Shown here: positions 54,999-63,936 of the stretch, in pieces | Numbering within the stretch: position 1 is the first letter of the stretch | Layout of the letters: every line of letters begins with the position of its first letter | Origin: Massilia agri | GTDB taxonomy: Bacteria; Pseudomonadota; Gammaproteobacteria; Burkholderiales; Burkholderiaceae_D | Assembly (NCBI RefSeq): GCF_024753255.1 | Contig: NZ_JANUHA010000002.1 | Span: forward strand, 372,001 to 436,000 | Direction of reading: 5' to 3' | DNA: 64,000 nt | Translations under genes and position numbers: made by a program | Notes under the pieces: model-generated | The model's input: only the letters and a program-made list of their open reading frames with translations | The model's database searches: none | What the model was told of the DNA's origin: nothing

Positions 54999-55532
54999 AT
55001 GACAGATTACCGCGACAACCGCGTCCCGGGCGGGACGTTTTTTTTCACGGTGCGCCTGCTCGAACGAGGTAGCACCCTGTTGACCGACCAGTTTGCCGCC
55101 TTCGGCGAAGCGATGCGCCTGGCGCGCGTGCGCAAGCCCTTCCACGTCGATGCCTGGGCCGTGCTGCCCGACCATGCGCATGCGATGTGGACGCTGCCGC
55201 CGGGCGACCATGACTGCGCCAGCCGCTGGCGCGCCGTCAAGATCGCCTTTTCCAAGGCGCTGCGCAAGGCCTGCGTGCCGGATGCGAACGACGGCGCCAT
55301 CTGGGAGCGCCACTACCAGCACTACCGGGTCGGCGACGACGATGAATACGCGGCCCTGGTCGACTACACCCATACCGACCCCGTGCGCCACGGCCATTGC
55401 CTCCATCCCGGCGACTGGCCCTGGTCCTCGCTGCACCGCTTCGTGAGCGCCGGCCATGCCGTGCCCGGGCCCGGCCTGGTCGTGCCGCCCTGGGTCCACC
55501 GCCCCCAGTCCCAGGGTTTCGCCCGCCTCTAG
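54999..55532 (+). CDS. REP-associated tyrosine transposase (RAYT)
   Basis: The 177-residue protein is a single-domain Y1 transposase: the HUH pair H59-A-H61 (VLPDHAHAMWTLP) and the nucleophile tyrosine Y123 in DYTHTDPVRHG, the RAYT version of the YIHYNPVKHG box. RAYTs cut and mobilise REP hairpins and are usually domesticated. REP sequences with a GTAG head occur at 29,068 and 63,937 in this window. A small hairpin (GCCGC-ATAC-GCGGC) lies just upstream of the start. Confidence 0.92.
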   Translation: MTDYRDNRVPGGTFFFTVRLLERGSTLLTDQFAAFGEAMRLARVRKPFHVDAWAVLPDHAHAMWTLPPGDHDCASRWRAVKIAFSKALRKACVPDANDGAIWERHYQHYRVGDDDEYAALVDYTHTDPVRHGHCLHPGDWPWSSLHRFVSAGHAVPGPGLVVPPWVHRPQSQGFARL

Positions 55533-55555
55533 CGGCCGGCGCGTCCCAGGAAAGC

Positions 55556-55579
55556 AAAAAGGCCCCGCAGGGCCTTTTT
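55556..55579. terminator. Bidirectional terminator between RAYT and outer-membrane protein genes
   Basis: AAAAAGGCCC-CGCA-GGGCCTTTTT is symmetrical and lies between convergent genes. Confidence 0.88.
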
Positions 55580-55599
55580 GTCTTTGACGGGCAAAGCGC

Positions 55600-56172
55600 T
55601 TAGAAGCTGTATTTCGCGCCGATGGTCAGCACGTCGGCTTTCTGGCCGAAGTCCTTGCTCTTGCCATAGCGTTCATACTCGGCGACGAGGGCCACGTCCT
55701 GGTTCAGATTGTATTGCGCGCCCACGGCGCCGTAGGCTTCGGTCTTGCTGCGGCTCATGCTCGCGGCAGCGTTGACGAGGTGCAGCTCGCTCTTGTTGCG
55801 GGCTGCGCCCAGCTTGCCGTACACCGAGAACTGTTCGTTCACCGGCAGGGTCGCCTTGGCGGCCAGGTAGGCCGAATGGCCTTCGGTTTCGCCACGCACA
55901 TTGGCGCCGCCGATGCTGTAGTTGACGTCGGCCTTGCGGAAATCGGTGTAGCCGGCTTCGACGCCCCAGGTCTGGTTGAACTCGTAGCCGCCGAAGATCT
56001 TGCCGGAAGCCTTCCAGCCTTCGGTGTCGACGTTCGACGCGCCCGAGAGCTTGTAATCATGGTCGGCGCTGGCGATGCCGGCGCCGATATAGGCACGCGG
56101 TGCGGTCTGCTGGGCCTGCGCTGCCGACATGGCGGCGACGGATGCGATCAGTGCAACGATGAGCTTGTTCAT
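55600..56172 (-). CDS. Outer-membrane beta-barrel protein (OmpA/porin-like)
   Basis: The 190-residue protein has a signal peptide (ending AQAQ), alternating aromatic and polar strands (FGGYEFNQTWGVEAGY, YLAAKATLPVNEQFSVYGKLG) and a terminal phenylalanine (AKYSF) as needed for barrel insertion. About eight strands fit the length. The role is unknown. An AAAGGA site precedes the ATG. Confidence 0.87.
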   Translation of the reverse strand: MNKLIVALIASVAAMSAAQAQQTAPRAYIGAGIASADHDYKLSGASNVDTEGWKASGKIFGGYEFNQTWGVEAGYTDFRKADVNYSIGGANVRGETEGHSAYLAAKATLPVNEQFSVYGKLGAARNKSELHLVNAAASMSRSKTEAYGAVGAQYNLNQDVALVAEYERYGKSKDFGQKADVLTIGAKYSF

Positions 56173-56343
56173 GCGTGAATCCTTTACTTGACTGGTTCAC
56201 GATTCCCAGTGAATCGCGATGTCTCAAGATAGCACTCAAGCAATCTAAAAACCGTCCCAAAGCCGTAAGAACTGTAAGCAAGTGTAACTTAATGACTCAT
56301 CGGTTAGATATTTTCTCTAAAGATATCGAATAAAGCGTGCTGA

Positions 56344-56940
56344 TTAGTCGATTTTACGGAAAGTTAGGTTGATTCGCGCACCGAGCGGGCGGCTCGACTT
56401 ATTGATTCCGTGCAACCAATGGGTTTGCAGGGCGCCGGCCATGAAAAGCAGGCTGCCATCGCCGAGCGGCAATTTGAGGGTCTCTTTCGTGACCTTGTGG
56501 CGCAGGATGAAGGAACGGGTGGCGCCGAAGCTGAGCGAGGCGATGGCGGGCTCCTTGCCCAGCTCCGGCTCGTCGTCGCTGTGCATGCCCATGCTGTCGC
56601 GGCCGTCGCGGTAATAGTTGAGCAGCACGCTGTTATAGCTGCGCCCGGTGGCGTTTTCCACGGCGCGGCGGAGGGTATCGAGCAAGGGGGTGAAGGGCAA
56701 GGGGGCGAGCTGCAGGCCGGAATAACGGTAGCCCTTCTCGCCATGCCAGGCGCTCAGGCGCGGCTGCAGGTGGCGCTTGCCATAGACGACGATGGTCTCC
56801 TGGCGCCAGTCCGTTTCCGCGACCAGGCGCGCCAGCACCTCCTCGTTCGGCCAGGGCAGGGGCAGTTGCGCCAGCCAGCCGAGCTCACCGTCGCGGACCG
56901 GAATCGGCGTCAAGCTGGTGCTTGAAGAAAATAAGTCCAT
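56344..56940 (-). CDS. alkB: Alpha-ketoglutarate-dependent DNA repair dioxygenase AlkB
   Basis: The 198-residue protein has the iron-binding HxD (MHSDDE) and distal histidine (HWLHGI), and the 2-oxoglutarate-binding arginines in RINLTFR. It removes alkyl groups from DNA bases by oxidation. It diverges from the next gene, so the 51-base gap must hold both promoters. Confidence 0.92.
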   Translation of the reverse strand: MDLFSSSTSLTPIPVRDGELGWLAQLPLPWPNEEVLARLVAETDWRQETIVVYGKRHLQPRLSAWHGEKGYRYSGLQLAPLPFTPLLDTLRRAVENATGRSYNSVLLNYYRDGRDSMGMHSDDEPELGKEPAIASLSFGATRSFILRHKVTKETLKLPLGDGSLLFMAGALQTHWLHGINKSSRPLGARINLTFRKID

Positions 56941-56991
56941 TGTGCAAGTTTCATGGCTAAGATGGCGGCTACACCGTTATCTTATTTTCTC

Positions 56992-57570
56992 ATGGACAAA
57001 CGTCACTTCCTGGGCGCCGCGCTGGCTGCCGGCAGTCTCCCGGCCCTGGCCGGCCCGCCACCGAAAGCACCAATCGGTCCGGCCCTGCTGACGATCAGCG
57101 GCGAGATCCGGCGCAGCAACCGGGGGGCCCTGGATCCGGTACGCGACCAGATGATGTTCAAGCAGAAGCTAAGCTTCCCGCGCGCCTTTGCCCTCGATTT
57201 CGCAATGGTCGCGGCGCTGCCGGCGCGCACCATCCGGCCCACCCTGGAATACGACGGCAAGCCGCATGCCCTGCGCGGCCCGCTGCTGGCGGACGTGCTG
57301 GCGCTCGCCGGCGCGCAGCCGCCGGACGCGGCGAAGGTGGTCTTGCGTGCGGTGGACGGTTATGCGGCCGCCATTCCGATGGCGCAGGTACGCATGTGGA
57401 AGATGATCGTGGCGACGCACCTGGACGGCCAGCCGATGGCGCTGGGTGGTCTGGGTCCCTTGTGGGCGGTCTACGATGCGGACCGCGTGCCGGAGATGGC
57501 GGCGCGGCCGGTCAAAGAGCGTTTCGGCGCCTGCCCCTGGGCGCTGTACCACATCGAGGTACAGGCCTGA
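56992..57570 (+). CDS. Exported molybdopterin-dependent oxidoreductase-like protein
   Basis: The 192-residue protein has a signal-like N-terminus (MDKRHFLGAALAAGSLPALAG) and a region with LRGPLLADVLALAGA and VLRAVDGYAAAIP that resembles oxidoreductase molybdopterin-binding domain proteins. The usual cofactor cysteine is not visible, so it may not bind molybdenum. The start ATG is at 56992. Confidence 0.7.
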   Translation: MDKRHFLGAALAAGSLPALAGPPPKAPIGPALLTISGEIRRSNRGALDPVRDQMMFKQKLSFPRAFALDFAMVAALPARTIRPTLEYDGKPHALRGPLLADVLALAGAQPPDAAKVVLRAVDGYAAAIPMAQVRMWKMIVATHLDGQPMALGGLGPLWAVYDADRVPEMAARPVKERFGACPWALYHIEVQA

Positions 57571-57591
57571 GGCTGGGGTGGGATCGGCGCC

Positions 57592-57954
57592 TCAGGCGTA
57601 GGCTTCGGCCAGGCTCATCACGCGCGGCGTCACGGTGACGCCGACGTTGCCGAACAGCGCCTCGATGGCGGCCAGGTTGGCGGCGCACTCTTCGGCCTTC
57701 CAGCCGTTGAACAGGTCGGTGCCGTCCTTCTGGAAATGCAGGTCCAGCACTTTGCCCTTGTCCTTGTGGATATAGCCCTGCTGGTGGGTATTCTTGAAGC
57801 CGAGTTCGGCAAGGCCCGCCAGCACGGTCTGCGGCGGATTGTCCGGATCGGTCGCCAGGAAGACGCCAAAGGTCTTGCCGGGCGGTTTCGCGGCGACGTC
57901 CACTTCATAGATACCCGGGGCCTTGGTGACGCTGGTGCTCTTCAGGAACAGCAT
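57592..57954 (-). CDS. Conserved-looking hypothetical protein, 120 residues
   Basis: A soluble protein without recognised family. The segments KTFGVFLATDPDNPPQTVLAGL and KGKVLDLHFQKDGTDLFNGW look structured. The ATG at 57954 has AAGGAAA upstream. It opens a minus-strand region but is separated from the next gene by 125 bases. Confidence 0.65.
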   Translation of the reverse strand: MLFLKSTSVTKAPGIYEVDVAAKPPGKTFGVFLATDPDNPPQTVLAGLAELGFKNTHQQGYIHKDKGKVLDLHFQKDGTDLFNGWKAEECAANLAAIEALFGNVGVTVTPRVMSLAEAYA

Positions 57955-58079
57955 GGTTTTTCCTTTTTTCCTCTTGTCCGCGCGGCGCGGCAGGAAGGCG
58001 CGGCGGAGTGCTTGTCTGGTCAACTTCTAGCTTATTGCCACCCGGGAACTTTGTCACCCTTTGTCTGACTTTTTTTGGT

Positions 58080-58457
58080 TTATCGCAGCAATAGACCAAA
58101 AATAGTGCCGCAAATTAACAACGCACAGGCGACCATGCCCGTGATGAAGCCGAATTCGCGCCGCGCCGGATCGCGGTAGTAGCCGAGGGCATAAGCGATG
58201 CGGCCCAGGCACCACAGCATGCCGCCCGCCGCCGCCCACAGGTCGCCCAGGAACCAGGCGCACATCCACAGGGGCACCAGCAGCAGGGGCAGCTGCTCCA
58301 GGGTATTGGCCTGCACCCGCTGGCTGCGCTGGAACGCTTCCGGTCCGTCCATCGAGGGTGCGGGGATGTTGTGGCGGATGCGGGAACGGCCGGCATTCAC
58401 GCCGGTCCAGAAATAGACGCCGAGGGCGGCCAGCGTGGCCCAGGCGGTAAAGAACAT
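58080..58457 (-). CDS. MAPEG-family membrane protein
   Basis: The 125-residue protein has four hydrophobic helices and the family's RSQRVQANTLEQLPL segment, with GRIAYALGYY in the third part. Eicosanoid and glutathione membrane enzymes belong to this family; bacterial members are mostly uncharacterised. The start at 58457 has GGAAGGAG directly upstream. Confidence 0.87.
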   Translation of the reverse strand: MFFTAWATLAALGVYFWTGVNAGRSRIRHNIPAPSMDGPEAFQRSQRVQANTLEQLPLLLVPLWMCAWFLGDLWAAAGGMLWCLGRIAYALGYYRDPARREFGFITGMVACALLICGTIFGLLLR

Positions 58458-58477
58458 TGGAACTCCTTCCATGATGA

Positions 58478-59305
58478 TCAGGCGCCGCGCTTGCGGCGCG
58501 CGAGCTCGCTGGTGGGCGCCACCAGCGCCTCGTACAGGCGCCCGGTGGCGGGATCCCAGCGTGTGACGGCATCCTGCTGGCGCGCCACGGTGGCGAAGTC
58601 GCCGCGCGCCACCGGGCCGCTCAGCGCCGCCTCGGGCCCGATGCGGAACACGTTCGCCAGGGCTTCGCTCGCCAGCGGACGCGCCAGCTCGCGCGCGACG
58701 CTTTCCGGCACCCCGGCCGCGGCATAGGCGCGCAGCGCGGCGTCCAGCACCGTCACCAGGTAGTTGGAGGCGAACACCGCCGCCGCGTGGTAGACCGTCT
58801 TGGCGGCCGGATCGATGCGCACCGGCCGGGCCCCGATCGCTTCGAACGCCGGTTCGAGCACGGCCAGCGCCTCGGGGTCGCCCTCGACGCCGCACCAGGT
58901 GCCGGCAAAGGCGCCGGCCACCGCCTGCGGGTCGGCGAAGCTGCGCACCGGGTGCACGCTGGCGACAAAGGCGCCGGCGGCGCGCGCGGCGGCGAGCTCG
59001 GTGGATGCCTTGGCGCCGCTGCAGTGGAACACGATGCTGCCTGCGAGCGGCTGGCTGGCTGCCAGGGCCGCGCAGGCGGGCGCGATGGCGTCGTCCCCCA
59101 CCGCCACCATCCAGACCCGGGACGGGCGCATCTGCGCCATGTCGTCGCAGGCGCGGCCGGCGCCGATGAAGGCGATGGCCTCCATGGCGCTGCGCCGGCT
59201 GCGGGTCAGGACATCCTGGACCACCAGGGCGCTCGTGGCGGCGAACAGGCGCCCCAGCGCGCGGCCGACGTGGCCGGCGCCGACCAGGTTCAATGAAGGC
59301 GCCAC
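58478..59305 (-). CDS. DUF2520/Rossmann-like NADP oxidoreductase-like protein
   Basis: The 275-residue protein begins with LNLVGAGHVGRALGRL, a dinucleotide-binding glycine motif, followed by a central VVFHCSGAKAST-type block and a helical C-terminal dimer region. This fits the DUF2520 group. The start GTG at 59305 is one base after the stop of the DUF924 gene, so translation is coupled. Confidence 0.83.
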   Translation of the reverse strand: MAPSLNLVGAGHVGRALGRLFAATSALVVQDVLTRSRRSAMEAIAFIGAGRACDDMAQMRPSRVWMVAVGDDAIAPACAALAASQPLAGSIVFHCSGAKASTELAAARAAGAFVASVHPVRSFADPQAVAGAFAGTWCGVEGDPEALAVLEPAFEAIGARPVRIDPAAKTVYHAAAVFASNYLVTVLDAALRAYAAAGVPESVARELARPLASEALANVFRIGPEAALSGPVARGDFATVARQQDAVTRWDPATGRLYEALVAPTSELARRKRGA

Positions 59306-59306
59306 C

Positions 59307-59885
59307 TCAGAAACTGGAGCCGGGCAGTTCCAGGAAGGCCAGCTCTTCCGGGTTCGAAGCGCGGCCCAGGATGGCGTTACGGTGCGGGAAGCGGCCGAAG
59401 CGGGCGATCACGCCGCGGTGGCGGTGCGCATAATCGAGGGCCTCGTTGAAGCCCTCGTGTTCCTGCGCCAGCGCGGTGAACAGGGTCACGGCCTGCTCCT
59501 GCATGCGCGCGTCCTCGGCATGCTCGAAGGGCATGTAGACGAACTGGCGTTCCACCGGCAGCAGGGTCAGGTGGGCGCCGGACTCCACCAGCTGGCGCGC
59601 CGCGCCCAGGGCCAGCAAGTCGCCGCCGAAGGATTCCGGCTTGCCGCGGAAGGCGTTGCGGGTGAACTGGTCGAGCACCAGCAGGCGGGCCAGGGTGCCG
59701 CGCGGGCCGATCTCGTCCCACTCGCGCAGGCCGCCGGCCACGGCCTGGTGGATCAGGGCGCCGAAGCGCTCGCGGATCTGCGCGTCGAAGGCGTCGTCCT
59801 TCCTGAACCATTCGATGCGCTGCTTGCCATGTCCTTCGCTGCCTTCGGGCAGGAACCAGAAATCGAGTACGTCTTGTGCTTGCAT
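59307..59885 (-). CDS. DUF924-family protein
   Basis: The 192-residue all-helical protein has the family patterns VLDFWF near the start, LVLDQFTRNAFRG in the middle and FGRFPHRNAILGR near the end. The function is unknown. It is upstream of the DUF2520 gene in the same transcription unit. Confidence 0.9.
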   Translation of the reverse strand: MQAQDVLDFWFLPEGSEGHGKQRIEWFRKDDAFDAQIRERFGALIHQAVAGGLREWDEIGPRGTLARLLVLDQFTRNAFRGKPESFGGDLLALGAARQLVESGAHLTLLPVERQFVYMPFEHAEDARMQEQAVTLFTALAQEHEGFNEALDYAHRHRGVIARFGRFPHRNAILGRASNPEELAFLELPGSSF

Positions 59886-59917
59886 GGGTCAACCCCGTTT
59901 TGGATAGCGTGTTGTTG

Positions 59918-60661
59918 TTAGTTGCGTGCGTGGGAGAGCTGGAAAGCCTCCAGTCCCTCGAACTTGGCCAGCTCGTCGGCCAGCTCGGACAGCGGCGCCC
60001 CGCTCTTCCTGGACAGCGCCAGCGCGACGAAACGCCATTCCTGGCGCCCTTCGTCGCTGCTGATCGTGAGCGAGCTGCCGGCGATCTCGTAGCCGCGCTC
60101 GAGCGCCGCCGCGCGCAGCACGTCCTCGCGCGGCATGACCTCGGGCTTGAAGCGCATCCGCACCGCCACCGCGTGGCGCGAGGGCAGGAAGGATTCGAGC
60201 CGGTTCAGGTAGATCATGATCATGCCCGAGAAAAAGGCCAGGCCCATCGCCGCCATGTAGAAGCCCACGCCGACCAGGATGCCGATCGCGGACGAGGCCC
60301 AGATCGACGCGGCGGTGGTCAGGCCGCTGATGTTGAAGCCTTCGCGCATGATGACGCCGGCGCCCAGGAAGCCGATGCCGGTCACCACGCCCTGGATGAT
60401 GCGGGTCGGGTCGACCGGCGCCAGCACGCCGCCATGGCCCCCGTACCAGAAGTCCGGGTAGCCGGCCAGGATCGTCAGGGCCGCCGAGGCCATGCACACC
60501 AGCCCGTAGGTGCGCATGCCGGCCGCGCGGCCGTGGTAGGCGCGCTCGTAGCCGACCAGCAGGCCCAGCGCCAGCGCCCCGGCCAGGTGCAGCAGGATCA
60601 GGCCGTTGGTGTAGAGCTGGTTCTCGGACCAGTAGGTGGCGAAGAGGTGGTGCGAAGGCAT
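59918..60661 (-). CDS. MgtC/SapB-family membrane protein
   Basis: The 247-residue protein has an N-terminal MgtC domain with about five helices (GLLVGYERAYHGRAAGMRTYGLV, GAGVIMREGFNISGLTTAASIW) and a cytoplasmic C-terminal domain of about 90 residues. Members act in adaptation to low magnesium or in virulence. It is not linked to a magnesium gene here. Confidence 0.9.
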   Translation of the reverse strand: MPSHHLFATYWSENQLYTNGLILLHLAGALALGLLVGYERAYHGRAAGMRTYGLVCMASAALTILAGYPDFWYGGHGGVLAPVDPTRIIQGVVTGIGFLGAGVIMREGFNISGLTTAASIWASSAIGILVGVGFYMAAMGLAFFSGMIMIYLNRLESFLPSRHAVAVRMRFKPEVMPREDVLRAAALERGYEIAGSSLTISSDEGRQEWRFVALALSRKSGAPLSELADELAKFEGLEAFQLSHARN

Positions 60662-60669
60662 GGGTGTTT

Positions 60670-60936
60670 CTAGCTTCCCGGCTTCTTGCGCACCAGCTGC
60701 TTCTCGAACTCGACGTCGTTCTTGCTGATCCGCTTGACCTCCTGGGGACCGAGGCCGTTGACAAAAGCCACGAAGTCGTCCAGCTCGAGCGGGGCATTCA
60801 GCGCCGGCGCGCCGGGCGCCTCGGAAAGGAAGAACAGCCCGTCGCCGGTGCGTGCCATCGAGTAGCCGGTATTCCCGGTGCGCTTCTTGAGGCGCTCGAC
60901 CGCCGCACTGGCGCGGGTGGAACGTGAGCTGGCCAC
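60670..60936 (-). CDS. Small hypothetical protein coupled to aminopeptidase P
   Basis: The 88-residue protein has a basic N-terminus and a GLGPQEVKRISKNDVEFEKQ tail. The family is not recognised. The GTG at 60936 overlaps the TAG of the aminopeptidase gene by one base and has GGAGG seven bases upstream, within that gene, so coupled translation is clear. The same region is read as part of a longer frame by automatic methods. Confidence 0.7.
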   Translation of the reverse strand: MASSRSTRASAAVERLKKRTGNTGYSMARTGDGLFFLSEAPGAPALNAPLELDDFVAFVNGLGPQEVKRISKNDVEFEKQLVRKKPGS

Positions 60937-62765
60937 TAGATTGCCTCCGTGCGTTTGATCAGCCAGTCGCGTGCCGCGCCGTTTACATGCGGCTCGAGGC
61001 GTGCGCGGACGGTGGCGTGGTAGGCGTTCAGCCAGGCGATTTCGTCTTCGCGCAGCAGCGAGCGATCGAGCGGGCGGGTATCGATCGGGCACAGGGTGAG
61101 CGTTTCGAAGCCCAGGTACTCGCCGAACTCGGTGCTGTCGACGATCTGGTTCAGCACCAGGTTCTCGATGCGGATACCCCAGCGGCCCGGGCGATAGATG
61201 CCCGGCTCGATCGAGGTGATCATGCCCGGCTCCATCGCGGTGTGCGGGTCCGGCGGCACGGCCGGGGAAATCGTCTGCGGGCCTTCGTGCACGTTCAGGA
61301 AGTAGCCGACGCCGTGGCCGGTGCCGTGGCCGTAGTCGATGCCGGCGGCCCAGATCGGCGCGCGCGCGATGGCGTCCAGCAGCGGCGCGCGGGTGCCGCG
61401 CGGGAAGCGCGTGCTGGATAGGTTGATCAGGCCCTTGAGCACCAGGGTGTAGTCGCGCTTCTGCGCTTCCGATGGGGTGCCGACCGGGATCACGCGGGTG
61501 ATGTCGGTGGTGCCGCCCAGGTACTGGCCACCGGAGTCGATCAGCAGCAGGCCATCGCCTTCGATGGTGGCGCAAGTCTCTTGCGCGGCGCGGTAGTGCA
61601 TGATCGCGCCGTTCGCGTTGAAACCGGCGATGGTCGAGAAGCTCGGGCTGATGAAGTTCGGACGGCGCGCACGGCTTGCGGTGATGTGGGTGTCGATCGC
61701 GACTTCGTCGAGCGGAGCACGGGCTGCGTTCTCGAGTTCGGGCTCGAGCCAGGAGAAGAATTCGCACAGCGCCGCGCCGTCCTGCTCCATGGCGGCGCGC
61801 ACGTTGACGGCTTCGCTATCGAGCTTCTTCGACTTGGCGAAGGTGGTCGGGTTGATCGCCTCGACCACGTTCACGCCCTCGCTTACTGCGGCGCGCATCC
61901 CGGCGGTGACGCGGCGCGGGTCGAGCAGCAGGGTGGCGCCGTCCGGCAGCGCGGACAGCGCGGTGGCGGCGTTCGCATACGGCGCCAGGTGCACGCCGTC
62001 CGCTTCCAGGCGGGCGCGCACCTCCGCCGGCACCTTGCCCTCGCCGACGAAGAGGGTCGCATCGGCGCGGCCGATCAGGGCGTGGGCCAGGAACACCGGG
62101 TTGAAGCTGACGTCGGCGCCGCGCAGGTTGAACAGGTAGGCGATGTCGTCCAGCGTCGAGATGAAGTGGAAACCGGCGCCGTGCTGCTCCATCGCGGCGC
62201 GGGTGGCGGCCAGCTTGTCGGCGCGCGCCATGGTCGCATAGGGCGGCAGGTGTTCGAAGACGGCGTCGGCCGGCAGGCCCGGGCGCTCGCTCCACACTTC
62301 GTCGAGCAGGTCGATGTCCGTGCGCAGGCGGATGTTCCTGGCCGTCAGCGCGTCCGCCAACAGGCGGGCGCCGGCCAGGCCGAGCACGCGCGCATCGACC
62401 GCCACGGTCTGGCCTGCGGCCAGGTTCGCGGCCAGCCAGTCCACGTGCAGCTGGCTGGCGGCGCCCGGGATCTTCATCAGGGCGATGTCGGTGCCGGCCA
62501 GTTCGGTCTCGGCTTGCGTCCAGTAGCGGCCGTCGGTCCACACGCCCGCGAAGTTCGCGGTGGCGATGAAGGTGCCGACCGAGCCGGTGAAGCCGGACAG
62601 CCACTCGCGTCCCTTCCAGTGGCCGGGCAGGTATTCCGACAGGTGCGGGTCGCTCGAGGGCACGACATAGGCGTCGATGCCGGCGCGCGCCATCGCGCCG
62701 CGCAGTGCGGCGAGCCGCTGGGCAATCGTGGAAACCGGGGCTTGTTCGAATACTGGAGAGGACAT
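60936..62765 (-). CDS. Aminopeptidase P-family Xaa-Pro peptidase
   Basis: The 609-residue protein has two N-terminal creatinase-like domains and a C-terminal pita-bread domain with the metal ligands in LLLIDSGGQYLGGTTDITRV, DYGHGTGHGVGYFLNVHEGP and SIEPGIYRPG. It removes N-terminal residues before proline. The three-domain length fits the long form found in many proteobacteria and eukaryotes. The start is the ATG at 62765. Confidence 0.93.
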   Translation of the reverse strand: MSSPVFEQAPVSTIAQRLAALRGAMARAGIDAYVVPSSDPHLSEYLPGHWKGREWLSGFTGSVGTFIATANFAGVWTDGRYWTQAETELAGTDIALMKIPGAASQLHVDWLAANLAAGQTVAVDARVLGLAGARLLADALTARNIRLRTDIDLLDEVWSERPGLPADAVFEHLPPYATMARADKLAATRAAMEQHGAGFHFISTLDDIAYLFNLRGADVSFNPVFLAHALIGRADATLFVGEGKVPAEVRARLEADGVHLAPYANAATALSALPDGATLLLDPRRVTAGMRAAVSEGVNVVEAINPTTFAKSKKLDSEAVNVRAAMEQDGAALCEFFSWLEPELENAARAPLDEVAIDTHITASRARRPNFISPSFSTIAGFNANGAIMHYRAAQETCATIEGDGLLLIDSGGQYLGGTTDITRVIPVGTPSEAQKRDYTLVLKGLINLSSTRFPRGTRAPLLDAIARAPIWAAGIDYGHGTGHGVGYFLNVHEGPQTISPAVPPDPHTAMEPGMITSIEPGIYRPGRWGIRIENLVLNQIVDSTEFGEYLGFETLTLCPIDTRPLDRSLLREDEIAWLNAYHATVRARLEPHVNGAARDWLIKRTEAI

Positions 62766-62888
62766 GGCTTGGTGGTTCAGGTTGTTTTCCAAGCCACGTA
62801 TGATACGCCGCAATGCGCCAACGTGGCGCGTCCACATATTGCGCCAGGACATCATCCGCTACAATGTTCGAAAGAACAGGAGACCGAC

Positions 62889-63236
62889 ATGGATTTCGAA
62901 GCGGCCAAGGATATCTGCCGCAGCCTGCCCGGCTGCACGGAAGATACCAAGTGGGACAACGACACCGTCTTCTCGGTGGGCGCCAGGATGTTCGCCGTGA
63001 CCAGCAAGGACCTGCCCGCGCAGGGCTTCAGCTTCAAGGTCGACGATGAGCGCTTCCTCGAACTGACCGACCGGCCCGGCATCATCCCCGCGCCCTACCT
63101 GGCGCGCGCCAAGTGGGTCCATGTGACGCCAGAAGCCCGGCTCGACGACGACGAGCTGGCCGCCCTGCTGCGTCGCTCATACGAGCTGGTCTTCGCCAGG
63201 CTCACCCGCAAGCTGCAGCGCGAGATCACCGGCTGA
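62889..63236 (+). CDS. MmcQ/YjbR-family protein
   Basis: The 115-residue protein has the YjbR pattern: an LPGCTEDTKWDNDTVFSVG block, a central FKVDDERFLELTDRPGI and a late YLARAKWVHV. Members have a double-wing DNA-binding-like fold of unknown role. The ATG at 62889 has AGGAGA upstream. Confidence 0.85.
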   Translation: MDFEAAKDICRSLPGCTEDTKWDNDTVFSVGARMFAVTSKDLPAQGFSFKVDDERFLELTDRPGIIPAPYLARAKWVHVTPEARLDDDELAALLRRSYELVFARLTRKLQREITG

Positions 63237-63315
63237 TTGCAAGCGGAACACCCCCGCCCGCTCGGCGGGCGCATAATCGACCCGCCCTTCCTCAGAACCT
63301 GAACCAAGAGTGAAC

Positions 63316-63936
63316 ATGCAAGACTACCACCACGACCGTGCCCGCGCCCTGCTGGCCAACGCCACCCAGATCGTCACGCCGGAAGAAGTGCAGGCCGCCG
63401 TCAAGCGCGTCGCCGTGCAGCTCAACACCCGCTTCAACGCGGAGAAATCCTTCCCGCTGGTGCTGGGCGTGATGGGCGGCGCCGTCGTCTTCACCGGGAA
63501 CCTGCTGCCCCAGCTCGACTTCCCGCTCGAATTCGACTACATCCACGTCAGCCGCTACGGCGACGCCGACCGCGGCGGCCAGATCGTCTGGAAGGTCATC
63601 CCGCGCCAGGACGTCACCGGCCGCACCATCGTGGTCGTCGACGACATCCTCGACGAAGGCGAGACCCTGGCGCACGTGAAGCAGCGCCTGCTGGACATGG
63701 GCGCGGCCGAAGTCATCATCGCGGTATTCGCCGACAAGGACCTCAAGCGCGCCAAGCCGATCAAGGCCGACCTCATCGGCCTCACGCTGCCGAACGAGTT
63801 CGTGGTCGGCTTCGGCATGGACGTGTACAACTACTGGCGCAACCTGCCGGGCCTGTGGTCGATCAGCCAGGCCGACCTGAGCGCGGCCGAGCCGGAACCG
63901 GAGTTTCCCGTCCCCGACGCGAAGAAGCTCGATTAA
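63316..63936 (+). CDS. hpt: Hypoxanthine-guanine phosphoribosyltransferase
   Basis: The 206-residue protein has the PRPP-binding motif TIVVVDDILDEGETL and the PLVLGVMGGAVVF and HVSRYGDADRG blocks of type I phosphoribosyltransferases. It salvages hypoxanthine and guanine. The ATG at 63316 is used; a GTG two codons upstream is possible. A REP sequence begins directly after the stop. Confidence 0.93.
   Translation: MQDYHHDRARALLANATQIVTPEEVQAAVKRVAVQLNTRFNAEKSFPLVLGVMGGAVVFTGNLLPQLDFPLEFDYIHVSRYGDADRGGQIVWKVIPRQDVTGRTIVVVDDILDEGETLAHVKQRLLDMGAAEVIIAVFADKDLKRAKPIKADLIGLTLPNEFVVGFGMDVYNYWRNLPGLWSISQADLSAAEPEPEFPVPDAKKLD

Noticed and set aside
63240..63275. Hairpin CGCCCGC-TC-GGCGGGCG before hpt as a terminator
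   Set aside because: No T tract follows, so it was not listed as a terminator.
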